From: Oscillospiraceae bacterium
GTDB taxonomy: Bacteria > Bacillota > Clostridia > Oscillospirales > Ruminococcaceae
Length of the DNA: 6,511 nucleotides
Reading direction: 5' to 3'
NCBI GenBank assembly: GCA_014796735.1
Contig: JAAVIG010000037.1
Location: 1-6,511, forward strand
How positions within the stretch are numbered: position 1 is the first letter of the stretch; each line of letters begins with the position of its first letter. The position numbers were made by a program, and so were the translations under genes. The notes under the pieces were generated by a model. That model ran no database searches, had not been told where the DNA came from, and saw only the letters and a list, made by a program, of their open reading frames with translations. Shown piece by piece: positions 1 to 5,335 of this stretch.

Positions 1-31
1 AGGGAAAGCCCTCTCTTGCAGGGCTTTCCCT
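1..31. repeat. 12-bp-stem hairpin at window edge
   Basis: Bases 1-12 are perfectly complementary to bases 20-31, leaving a 7-base loop (13-19). The stem reads AGGGAAAGCCCT. It has no T-run within the window on the + side, and the minus-strand tail lies outside the window, so terminator function cannot be judged. It is the first of a row of hairpins that fills the space after the radical SAM gene. Confidence 0.7.
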
Positions 32-32
32 C

Positions 33-63
33 TTGAAAAACAGTCCACTGGACTGTTTTTCAA
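33..63. terminator. Palindromic hairpin, probable bidirectional intrinsic terminator
   Basis: This is a perfect palindrome with 15-base arms (33-47 and 49-63) around a single central base. The core stem ACAGTCCA/TGGACTGT is flanked by A5 on one side and T5 on the other, so a transcript in either direction would make a GC-containing stem followed by a U-run. It is the most terminator-like structure downstream of the five-gene minus-strand operon, about 155 bases past the last stop codon. It would also stop transcripts entering from the left. Confidence 0.6.
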
Positions 64-80
64 TTCACCCTTTTCGGAGC

Positions 81-167
81 GCCCTTCGGCTAAGGGATTT
101 CGCTGCCTGCGGGCAGCGACCAAAGGGCTTTGCCCTTTGGAAACCCACCACCCTTTGAAAAGGGTGG
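81..167. repeat. Array of four adjacent short hairpins
   Basis: Four inverted repeats lie nearly end to end. They are CCCTT/AAGGG (82-86 with 92-96), TCGCTGCC/GGCAGCGA (100-107 with 112-119), CCAAAGGGC/GCCCTTTGG (120-128 with 132-140, TTT loop) and CCACCCT/AGGGTGG (148-154 with 161-167). None has a long T-tail and no reading frame crosses the region. With the hairpins at 1-31 and 33-63 this gives six stem-loops in about 170 bases. Arrays of this kind are typical of interspersed intergenic repeats in gut Clostridia, though I cannot name the family from sequence alone. Confidence 0.65.
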
Positions 168-200
168 ACGGAAACTTCAATTTTTTCCCGTATCCCATAC

Positions 201-223
201 TTAACACTAATCCCTTTTTAAAA
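201..223. repeat. Repeat motif shared with the methyltransferase leader
   Basis: The + strand motif TTAACACTAATCCC at 201-214 matches 4245-4258 at 13 of 14 bases. The overlapping AATCCCTTTTTAAA at 209-222 is identical to 4193-4206. The stop codon of the radical SAM gene (218-220, TAA on the minus strand) lies inside this copy. It therefore appears to be a third, chimeric member of the repeat family centred on 4192-4279. Confidence 0.55.
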
Positions 224-1330
224 TTCATTAACACTCTCCGCTAACAGTATAGCCTCTACCTCCGCTCGTTTTTCAAAGAGAACGCAGCCGCCGTTGTGTT
301 CCGCAGTAAGAAAGCTTTGATCGCGCAAAGACATAAACAGCGGAGAACGCAGCGCTTCCCGCAGAGACGTATCTCTTACGTTTATATCGGAGTAAGGGGA
401 GAACGGACAAGGCTCAGCTCCGCCGTGAGAGTTGATATGAAAGATTCCGCGCCCCGCTGCAAGACAGCCGCCCGCGCTTTTTTCGTCGCCCGGGAACGAT
501 ACAAATACCATATCGGGATATTCCTCCCGCATAGCGGCAAGACGTTCCCGTAAATATTCGCGCTCTTTGTCACCGGGAGCAAGACAGCTGTTTTCTTCGC
601 TTACCGGCACAAACTCTACATAGATCACAACCTTGCAGCCGCTGTTTTGCAAATCGTCAAGGAACTCCTTGTCTGTGATCTCGCGCAAATTGGCAGTAGT
701 CATTGTGATCGACGCGCCGAAAAACAGATGCTTCTTTTGGGCGTTTTCCATTGCTTCCTTCAGCTTGATATAAACCCCGCTGCCGCGCCGCTCGTCTGTT
801 TTATCCTGCTTTCCCTCAATACTGAATACGGGCAGCAGATTGCGCTTTTTATCAAAAAGCTTTATGTATTCTTCGTCCAAAAGCGTTCCGTTCGTGAATA
901 TCGGAAAAAGAATGTCCTTATAGTCACCCGCCGCTTCAATAACATCTTTGCGTATAAGCGGCTCGCCGCCCGCAAGAAGAATAAAGCTTATCCCAAGCCC
1001 ACTCGCCTGTGTAAAAATACTTCTCCAATCATCGGAGGTCAATTGATCAACAGGAGCGCAGTCGGTACAGGCGTTATTATGCCGCGCATAGCAGCCTGCG
1101 CAGTGAAGATTGCAGCTGCTTGTGATACTTGCTATCAGGAACGGCGGAATATTTTCGCCGGTACTCTCCGCCTCGGCGCGTTTGCGGGCTGCTTCTCGGC
1201 CCGACAGCGCAAACCGTGCCATAAACGCGCTCTCCCTCGGATCGGTAATCGTCGCGCGGACAGCTCTTTTGATTATTCTTTCGATACCGCCTGCCAGATA
1301 TTCGCCTAAGTTAAACTCTTGCTTTTCCAT
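218..1330 (-). CDS. Radical SAM protein with C-terminal Twitch/SPASM-like cysteines
   Basis: The 370-residue protein carries the radical SAM signature CxxxCxxC at Cys73, Cys77 and Cys80, which binds the [4Fe-4S] cluster that cleaves S-adenosylmethionine. The SAM-binding GGEPL segment is at 121-125. Two further cysteines (88, 91) follow the signature closely. The C-terminal part has Cys289, Cys308 and Cys349 in a C-xxx-GR...G...C layout like the Twitch or SPASM domains that hold auxiliary clusters, so a second cluster is likely by inference. Residues 1-65 form a charged, helix-rich extension. The start is supported by an AAAGGAAA ribosome site 5-10 bases upstream. This is the last gene of the peroxide-response operon, 22 bases after ohrR, with flavodoxin (a known reductant of such enzymes) two genes upstream. 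Substrate and product are unknown. No precursor-peptide gene is visible nearby, so peptide modification is not supported. The cytoplasm is the expected location. Confidence 0.92.
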   Translation of the reverse strand: MEKQEFNLGEYLAGGIERIIKRAVRATITDPRESAFMARFALSGREAARKRAEAESTGENIPPFLIASITSSCNLHCAGCYARHNNACTDCAPVDQLTSDDWRSIFTQASGLGISFILLAGGEPLIRKDVIEAAGDYKDILFPIFTNGTLLDEEYIKLFDKKRNLLPVFSIEGKQDKTDERRGSGVYIKLKEAMENAQKKHLFFGASITMTTANLREITDKEFLDDLQNSGCKVVIYVEFVPVSEENSCLAPGDKEREYLRERLAAMREEYPDMVFVSFPGDEKSAGGCLAAGRGIFHINSHGGAEPCPFSPYSDINVRDTSLREALRSPLFMSLRDQSFLTAEHNGGCVLFEKRAEVEAILLAESVNEF

Positions 1331-1352
1331 TATGTTTTCCTTTCCGAGTGCA

Positions 1353-1790
1353 TTACTTCGTCAGCTTGCCGATCACTTCATAAAGAATATCGTAAATCTC
1401 TTTTGCCTTTTGCGGGTCAAGCTCAATACAGCCTCCAAGCTGTTCGGGAACATGAACGGCTCTTTCTTTCAAAGCTTCTCCCTTGTCCGTGATAGTGACG
1501 ATCAGATCCCGCTCGTCTGCCGCGGAGCGCCGCCGCGTTACATATCCCTTTTCCTCAAGCCGCTTGATAAGAGGGGTAAGCGTGCCGGAATCCAAATACA
1601 GATATTCGCCTACCTCCTTTACCCTAAGCTCTTTGTGTTCCCACATCACCATCATGGTGATATACTGCGTATATGTGAGATCCAGTTCCTCCAGATACGG
1701 CTTATATGCCTTTACAACTTCCTTTGCGGCAACATATAGAGGAAAGCAAAGCTGGTTCTCAAGCTTAAGAACATCATATTTACCGCTCAT
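1353..1790 (-). CDS. ohrR: OhrR-type organic peroxide sensor, MarR family repressor
   Basis: This 145-residue MarR-family protein binds DNA as a dimer through a winged helix (about 55-100, including LYLDSGTLTPLIKRLE and the RRSAADERD wing). The N-terminal LENQLCFPLY places the peroxide-reactive cysteine at position 15, as in Bacillus subtilis OhrR. Tyr19, Tyr29 and Tyr40, which contact or sense that cysteine in the Bacillus protein, are all kept. A second cysteine at 121 is about the same distance from Cys15 as the resolving cysteine is in Xanthomonas OhrR, so this is probably a two-cysteine sensor. The ATG lies 3 bases after the flavodoxin stop codon, and the ribosome site is weak (GGGG inside the upstream gene), which suggests translational coupling. 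An OhrR-like operator sits at the operon promoter (3136-3165), so autorepression relieved by organic hydroperoxides is the expected control. SarZ/MgrA-like relatives are the alternative, but the local motif favours OhrR. Confidence 0.94.
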   Translation of the reverse strand: MSGKYDVLKLENQLCFPLYVAAKEVVKAYKPYLEELDLTYTQYITMMVMWEHKELRVKEVGEYLYLDSGTLTPLIKRLEEKGYVTRRRSAADERDLIVTITDKGEALKERAVHVPEQLGGCIELDPQKAKEIYDILYEVIGKLTK

Positions 1791-1793
1791 TAC

Positions 1794-2276
1794 TCACAGC
1801 CCCAAAGAATCGACCCAGTTTTTCCACTCTTGTGGGCTTTGCTTGCCGTGGATCACTATCCCCTCTTTGATAACATTGCTATCGTCAACGCTGACCTTCA
1901 AATCCGCAGCTGATTTATCAAATCCTGTGCTTCCCGAAGTGGCAAACAATATGATAGTTTTTCCCGAAAACTCATAGCTTTCCAAAAAGGTGTTAATGAT
2001 AGTGGGAGCGGTGTACCACCAAATAGGAAATCCGAGAAAGATCACATCATACTCCTCCGCTTTCGCATTTTTATCTGCAAGGGCGGGGCGGGATGTTCTG
2101 TCATTCATCTCCACGGAGCTGCGGGAATTTTTGTCCTGCCAATTAAGGTCTGCGGCGGTATAAGGAACCTCCGGACGAATTTCATAAAGATCGGCATTTG
2201 CCGCTTGCGCAATTTTCTTTGCGGCGTCAGCAGTCACACCGCCTGCACTGAAATATGCAACCAAATTTTTACTCAT
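1794..2276 (-). CDS. Flavodoxin (FMN electron carrier)
   Basis: This 160-residue single-domain flavodoxin is a soluble FMN protein that carries low-potential electrons. The N-terminal strand and phosphate loop (VAYFSAGGVTADAAKKIA, residues 6-23) is the FMN phosphate site; AGGVT replaces the commoner TGNT. FPIWWYTAPTIINTFLE (83-99) is the aromatic loop stacking on the flavin, and FATSGSTGF (111-119) is the third flavin loop. Its length fits the short Flavodoxin_4-type proteins of Clostridia. The start is fixed by a strong GGGAGGA site (2284-2290) 7 bases upstream. It is third in the operon, 27 bases after the TSCPD gene and 3 bases before ohrR. Likely partners, by inference, are the radical SAM enzyme encoded two genes downstream or a peroxide-reducing chain. 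An NAD(P)H:quinone-reductase-like role is possible in this family. Confidence 0.92.
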   Translation of the reverse strand: MSKNLVAYFSAGGVTADAAKKIAQAANADLYEIRPEVPYTAADLNWQDKNSRSSVEMNDRTSRPALADKNAKAEEYDVIFLGFPIWWYTAPTIINTFLESYEFSGKTIILFATSGSTGFDKSAADLKVSVDDSNVIKEGIVIHGKQSPQEWKNWVDSLGL

Positions 2277-2303
2277 ATAAATATCCTCCCGATAAAATAA
2301 AAT

Positions 2304-2570
2304 TTATACCTGTTGATGCGCCGCCTCATATGCGGCGCGAACGGCCTTAGTCAATTGATCTGCGCAGGAGGTGGGTCTGCGCCCGCACAAAACGCCCGAA
2401 AGCTTTTCCTCGATCTGCTCTACCGTCATGCCCTCAACCAAAATCGGGATAGCCTTAAGATTTCCGTTGCAGCCTCCCGTAAAACTAACGTTACGAACCT
2501 TGTCGCCGTCGATATCCAAGCTTATTAACTGAGAACAGGTGTCATATGTTTTATAATCATAATGAAACAT
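2304..2570 (-). CDS. TIGR03905-type four-cysteine TSCPD protein
   Basis: This 88-residue protein belongs to a small uncharacterised family (TIGR03905) related to the TSCPD domain found at the C-terminus of B12-dependent ribonucleotide reductase. Four cysteines stand in conserved contexts: Cys12 (TCSQL), Cys34 (TGGCNGNLKAIP), Cys62 (LCGRRP) and Cys69 (PTSCADQL, with Ala in place of the Pro of TSCPD). Such a set suggests a bound metal such as zinc, or a redox dithiol; neither is proven here. The ATG overlaps the peroxidase stop codon by one base (TAATG), so its translation is almost certainly coupled to the peroxidase. There is no signal peptide or membrane segment. Its position between a thiol peroxidase and a flavodoxin, under a peroxide sensor, points to a thiol-redox or metal-handling role, which is inference only. 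Confidence 0.9.
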   Translation of the reverse strand: MFHYDYKTYDTCSQLISLDIDGDKVRNVSFTGGCNGNLKAIPILVEGMTVEQIEEKLSGVLCGRRPTSCADQLTKAVRAAYEAAHQQV

Positions 2571-3112
2571 TACAGCAGCTCCTCTACCTTTGATTTTACG
2601 TTTTTGATTGATTCCGTAGGTTCAAACCGCGCAGAGATATTTCCCTCACGGTCAATGAGGAATTTTGTAAAATTCCATTTTACATTACCGTTATTCTTGT
2701 AATTTTTGTCCATCTTCTTAGCTGCCGCCCCCACTATAAGAGCCATTGGACCTTTTCCGAAGCCGCCGAAGGTTGTGTTCTCGGAAAGGAATTTGTAAAG
2801 CGGGTCTGCGTTCTCGCCCAGAACATCTATCTTTGAAAACTGCGGGAAAGTGATACCGTATCTCCCCGTACAAAATGAGTGTATCTCCTCATCGCTTCCC
2901 GGAGCTTGATCCGCAAACTGATTGCACGGAAAATCCAAAATTTCGAGTCCGTCTTTTTGATGCAGCTCATACATATCCTGAAGCTCGTCATACTGCGGAG
3001 TAAAGCCGCACCATGTTGCCGTATTGACTATCAGCAGAACCTTCCCGCGATAATCAGACAGCGAAACCTCGCTGCCGTCCTGCGCCTTCACCTTGAAATC
3101 ATAAATGCCCAT
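2570..3112 (-). CDS. gpx: Glutathione peroxidase-family thiol peroxidase (thioredoxin-type)
   Basis: This 180-residue protein of the Cys-type glutathione peroxidase family reduces hydrogen peroxide and organic hydroperoxides. The peroxidatic Cys35 lies in NTATWCGFTPQY (codon TGC, not a selenocysteine TGA). The rest of the catalytic tetrad is visible as Gln69 (FADQAPGSDEEI), Trp146 and Asn147 (VKWNFTKFL). Cys81 lies 46 residues after Cys35, the same spacing as the resolving cysteine in yeast Gpx3 and plant enzymes. This predicts an intramolecular disulfide recycled by thioredoxin, with no need for glutathione, as suits a clostridial anaerobe. Cys63 (FPCNQF) is the usual extra cysteine. The start is set by AAAGGAG (3122-3128) 9 bases upstream. 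It is the first gene of the operon, directly behind a consensus promoter with an OhrR-like operator. It has no signal peptide, so it is cytoplasmic. Confidence 0.95.
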   Translation of the reverse strand: MGIYDFKVKAQDGSEVSLSDYRGKVLLIVNTATWCGFTPQYDELQDMYELHQKDGLEILDFPCNQFADQAPGSDEEIHSFCTGRYGITFPQFSKIDVLGENADPLYKFLSENTTFGGFGKGPMALIVGAAAKKMDKNYKNNGNVKWNFTKFLIDREGNISARFEPTESIKNVKSKVEELL

Positions 3113-3135
3113 AATAAGCTACTCCTTTGTTAGTG

Positions 3136-3165
3136 CAAAATTTAATTGTGTACAATCAATATTTA
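3136..3165. promoter_or_regulatory. OhrR-like operator over the gpx transcription start
   Basis: The core ATTGTGTACAAT (3145-3156) is an inverted repeat with one central mismatch. Against the 30-base Bacillus ohrA operator as I recall it (two overlapping TACAATT/AATTGTA repeats), bases 3136-3165 agree at about 22 positions. The site starts two bases downstream of the -10 hexamer and spans the expected start point near 3160, a standard place for a repressor to block RNA polymerase. Because ohrR is the fourth gene of this operon, the site implies autoregulation. The operator consensus is from memory. Confidence 0.72.
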
Positions 3166-3166
3166 T

Positions 3167-3195
3167 ATTATACCCACTTGAAAAGGTTTTGTCAA
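3167..3195 (-). promoter_or_regulatory. Consensus sigma-A promoter of the gpx-to-radical-SAM operon
   Basis: On the minus strand, TTGACA (3190-3195) and TATAAT (3167-3172) are separated by exactly 17 bases, a perfect housekeeping promoter. Transcription should start near 3160, leaving a leader of roughly 48 bases to the gpx ATG. It lies just past the terminator of the methyltransferase gene, so the operon is an independent unit. A promoter this strong would need a repressor to be conditional, which fits the adjoining OhrR-like site. Confidence 0.9.
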
Positions 3196-3204
3196 TACCT
3201 TTTT

Positions 3205-3242
3205 GAAAAAAGTGAGCATACTGCAAAAAACAGTATGCTCAC
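3205..3242 (-). terminator. Intrinsic terminator of the methyltransferase gene
   Basis: A 12-bp perfect stem (GTGAGCATACTG, 3212-3223 paired with 3231-3242) with a 7-base loop is followed on the minus strand by six T residues (3206-3211). It lies 45 bases after the methyltransferase stop codon. It separates that gene from the operon promoter, whose -35 element begins about 10 bases further on. Confidence 0.9.
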
Positions 3243-3286
3243 CGTCTGAATTTATAGATTATTTTTTAGTTTCTACGGCTCTTGTA

Positions 3287-4159
3287 TTATTTAACCCCGC
3301 GTATCACCATAGTGATCGACACATTGGTATCCCACAGTTTTTCCCCTCGGTCATACTGCGCTATTCTTTCGTCATATTTCAAATTTGTAAACCGCTTCAT
3401 TTCTTCGATCTCTTCACCGGTGAAACGCCCCGGCATAGAATGTATCACCGAATCGATCCCGTCAATATCCGAATATCTTTCCGAATCGATCATGTCGTGA
3501 GCCAGCTCAGCGGAATACTTGGGATCATCGGGCGTCAAGTCAACGGTCACAAAGCCTGTTCCGATGTTTTTAAAACCATATTTTTCCATAGCGGCAGGCA
3601 GCTCCGCTTCACTCATCCAATATTTGCCTATATTGTATTTATCAGTTGTATTGTCGTGCTGTTCAGCTTTTTTCCAAAATTGCCGTTCAAATTCGCTGAT
3701 ATTTGAATCACTTTGAGTAATGGTAATCCCTTTACGGGAGGACAGCACCAGACATATCCCATTCGGTTTAAGTACACGAAGCTGCTCCCCATAGAACTTT
3801 GAAGGCTCGACATGCTCGCTCACAGTATTGGAAATTACGGCGTCAAAGCTGTTATCCTCAAAGGGAAGCGCCACGGCGTCCCCCTCCGTGAAAGTGATTC
3901 CGTTTTCGTGCTCAGAAGCAAAATCAATAAATTCACTGTCGCGGTCAATCGCCGTAATTTCGGCATTGGGATACCAGCGGTGAAGCGCGCCCGCAAGAGC
4001 ACCGGGTCCGCAGCCGATTTCAAGTATTTTAAGTGTCCTGCTTTCGTCCAGCCGAAACAATTTCTTGTAATATTCCTTAAACATATCGTCAAATCGCAGC
4101 TTACGGGAATAATACAGCGTTTTTGTACCCTGCACGTATTTCGACCAAATATAATTCAT
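3287..4159 (-). CDS. Class I SAM-dependent methyltransferase, substrate unknown
   Basis: This 290-residue protein has a Rossmann-fold methyltransferase domain. Motif I EIGCGPGALA (47-56) binds the methionine part of SAM, and the acidic AIDRD segment (70-74) follows the second strand and contacts the ribose. GDAVALPFEDNSFDAV (93-108) spans motifs II and III, and LRVLKPNG (127-134) is the usual strand-5 approach of the UbiE/Methyltransf_11 type. The C-terminal 90 residues, rich in Asp and Glu, show no motif I recognise and may form a substrate cap. The start is supported by GAAAGGAAC (4166-4174) 6 bases upstream. The gene has its own promoter (4321-4349), a long leader with inverted repeats, and its own terminator, so it is monocistronic. 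A WYL regulator is encoded just upstream. A small-molecule substrate is the likeliest guess; none can be named. Confidence 0.93.
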   Translation of the reverse strand: MNYIWSKYVQGTKTLYYSRKLRFDDMFKEYYKKLFRLDESRTLKILEIGCGPGALAGALHRWYPNAEITAIDRDSEFIDFASEHENGITFTEGDAVALPFEDNSFDAVISNTVSEHVEPSKFYGEQLRVLKPNGICLVLSSRKGITITQSDSNISEFERQFWKKAEQHDNTTDKYNIGKYWMSEAELPAAMEKYGFKNIGTGFVTVDLTPDDPKYSAELAHDMIDSERYSDIDGIDSVIHSMPGRFTGEEIEEMKRFTNLKYDERIAQYDRGEKLWDTNVSITMVIRGVK

Positions 4160-4191
4160 TGTACCGTTCCTTTCTTTTTGGCTTGTTATAC

Positions 4192-4239
4192 CAATCCCTT
4201 TTTAAACTGACGTAATACCCACAGTTTAAAAAGGGATTG
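4192..4239. repeat. 18-bp perfect inverted repeat in the methyltransferase leader
   Basis: CAATCCCTTTTTAAACTG (4192-4209) is the exact reverse complement of 4222-4239, with a 12-base loop between. In the minus-strand transcript the stem-loop would end 17 bases before the ribosome site of the methyltransferase. There is no U-tract, so it is not a terminator. It could be an operator, an mRNA-stability or translation element, or the remnant of a small mobile repeat. The right arm belongs to a direct repeat with 4252-4276. Confidence 0.85.
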
Positions 4240-4249
4240 CACCCTAAAC

Positions 4250-4279
4250 ACTAATCCCACAGTTCTAAAAGGGATTAGT
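4250..4279. repeat. Second, related inverted repeat (9-bp stem)
   Basis: ACTAATCCC (4250-4258) pairs with GGGATTAGT (4271-4279) across a 12-base loop. Bases 4252-4276 directly repeat 4213-4238 with one indel and two substitutions, so the two hairpins are relatives placed 38-39 bases apart. Both loops are 12 bases long. The left part recurs at 201-214 near the end of the radical SAM gene. Confidence 0.8.
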
Positions 4280-4320
4280 ATTAAATGTACCGATCTGCCT
4301 TTTCGCGAAAAAGGAAGTAT

Positions 4321-4349
4321 ATTATATTTAATCAATGTGAAATTTTCAG
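4321..4349 (-). promoter_or_regulatory. Probable promoter of the methyltransferase gene
   Basis: The minus strand has a perfect TATAAT (4321-4326) 17 bases after CTGAAA (4344-4349, four of six matches to TTGACA) in an AT-rich stretch. Transcription would start near 4314, giving a leader of about 155 bases that includes both inverted repeats. The remaining part of the 248-base spacer (4350-4407) is AT-rich, and I see no clear terminator for the WYL gene there. Confidence 0.55.
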
Positions 4350-4407
4350 TATAAATCAATGAATTTTAGGTGAAATAAAAAACGCATTTGTTTTACTTTT
4401 CAAAATC

Positions 4408-5310
4408 TCAATACTTATCGTAAATCTTTTTCACAAGCTCCTTAAGCTGATCTCTGTACTCTGTCGGCGAAATTATTTCCGCCTTATCACCAAAGGTCAG
4501 AATGTACTCAAAAAAAGAGGGTACGTCCGACCATGTGAAGGTTCGTTCAACATCTCCGTTTTCGTGAACAACAAGGCCATCGCCCCCGTACTCATCACCC
4601 AAACGCCACCTTACCGATTTGTCAAACCTTACCGTTGCCTGTATCTCGTTTTCGGTATGGTAAAACTTGTCGCATATGTATTCCGGCACTTCTCTTTCTT
4701 CTCTCGACCTGCCTGTGCGCTTAAGCTCCGCCATACGCGACAGCTTGAACATTCGGTAATCGCCGCGCATAAGGCAGTAGCCCCACACATACCAACCCGA
4801 CCACTGAAAAATCAGGTGATAGGGCTCGATCTCGCGCCTGCTGTCGCCGCTTGGTGCGTAATAGCAAAAGGCTATTGTTTCACCGCTTTCCATAGCCGAT
4901 TTTATAAGATCTATCTTTTCGGATAAGCCCGACTTGTCCCAGCCCGCAAGATCAATTATGATATTGCCGCTGTTTTCGTTCAAGTTTGAGCCGCCTGCCG
5001 AAAGTTTATCCATAAGCTGCTTATAGCGATTTGTTCCGCTTACGCTGTCCAAGCTTTGCAGACCCGCCAGTATCGACTTCATTTCCTCGGAGGACAGTAC
5101 CGTGCGGTCAAGCTTATAGCTGCTCATTATGTACATTCCGCCGCCGCGCCCTTTTTCAGATGCTATGGGTATTCCCGCCATATTTATTGCGTCAATATCT
5201 CTTATTATCGTACGGCGGGACACCTCAAATTTTTCCGCTAATTCCGCCGTGGTTGCCCTGTCCTTTTGCAATAATATTGAAAGTATTCCTATCAGTCTTT
5301 CAAGTCTCAT
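4408..5310 (-). CDS. WYL-domain HTH transcriptional regulator (YafY-like)
   Basis: This 300-residue regulator has the classic three-part layout. An N-terminal HTH_11/DeoR-type helix-turn-helix (about 5-55, TTAELAEKFEVSRRTIIRDI) carries the typical GRGGG(M)Y wing after it (54-60). A WYL domain spans about 130-205, with the WYV core at 173-175 and the conserved basic RMFKLSRM near 186-193. A C-terminal WCX-like extension covers 220-300. WYL domains sense small ligands, often nucleic acids or nucleotides, and members act as activators or repressors of neighbouring genes or DNA-damage responses. The start is supported by AAAGGATC about 7 bases upstream. It is separated from the receiver-like gene by a terminator and a 66-base gap, so it is probably transcribed alone or with the methyltransferase. 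The methyltransferase or the gene itself is the natural target by position, but this is unproven. Confidence 0.94.
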   Translation of the reverse strand: MRLERLIGILSILLQKDRATTAELAEKFEVSRRTIIRDIDAINMAGIPIASEKGRGGGMYIMSSYKLDRTVLSSEEMKSILAGLQSLDSVSGTNRYKQLMDKLSAGGSNLNENSGNIIIDLAGWDKSGLSEKIDLIKSAMESGETIAFCYYAPSGDSRREIEPYHLIFQWSGWYVWGYCLMRGDYRMFKLSRMAELKRTGRSREEREVPEYICDKFYHTENEIQATVRFDKSVRWRLGDEYGGDGLVVHENGDVERTFTWSDVPSFFEYILTFGDKAEIISPTEYRDQLKELVKKIYDKY

Positions 5311-5335
5311 TTACAGCGATCCTTTCACGTATCAA

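Noticed and set aside
1..167. Possible CRISPR array or integrase attachment sites because of the dense short repeats.
   Set aside because: The stems differ from each other, there are no regular spacers of equal length, no cas gene, no integrase and no tRNA edge.
647..1309. A 220-codon open frame on the + strand opposite the radical SAM gene.
   Set aside because: It lies wholly antisense to a gene with clear motifs, shows no family features of its own, and has no promoter or ribosome site. It is a shadow of the coding strand.
3000..3020. Possible selenocysteine codon at the peroxidase active site.
   Set aside because: The codon at position 35 reads TGC on the coding strand, so the residue is an ordinary cysteine.
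4298..4313. CCTTTTCGCGAAAAAGG as a terminator or operator.
   Set aside because: The symmetry needs a one-base bulge, and it has no T-run on either side. It lies just downstream of the candidate methyltransferase start and is too weak to call.
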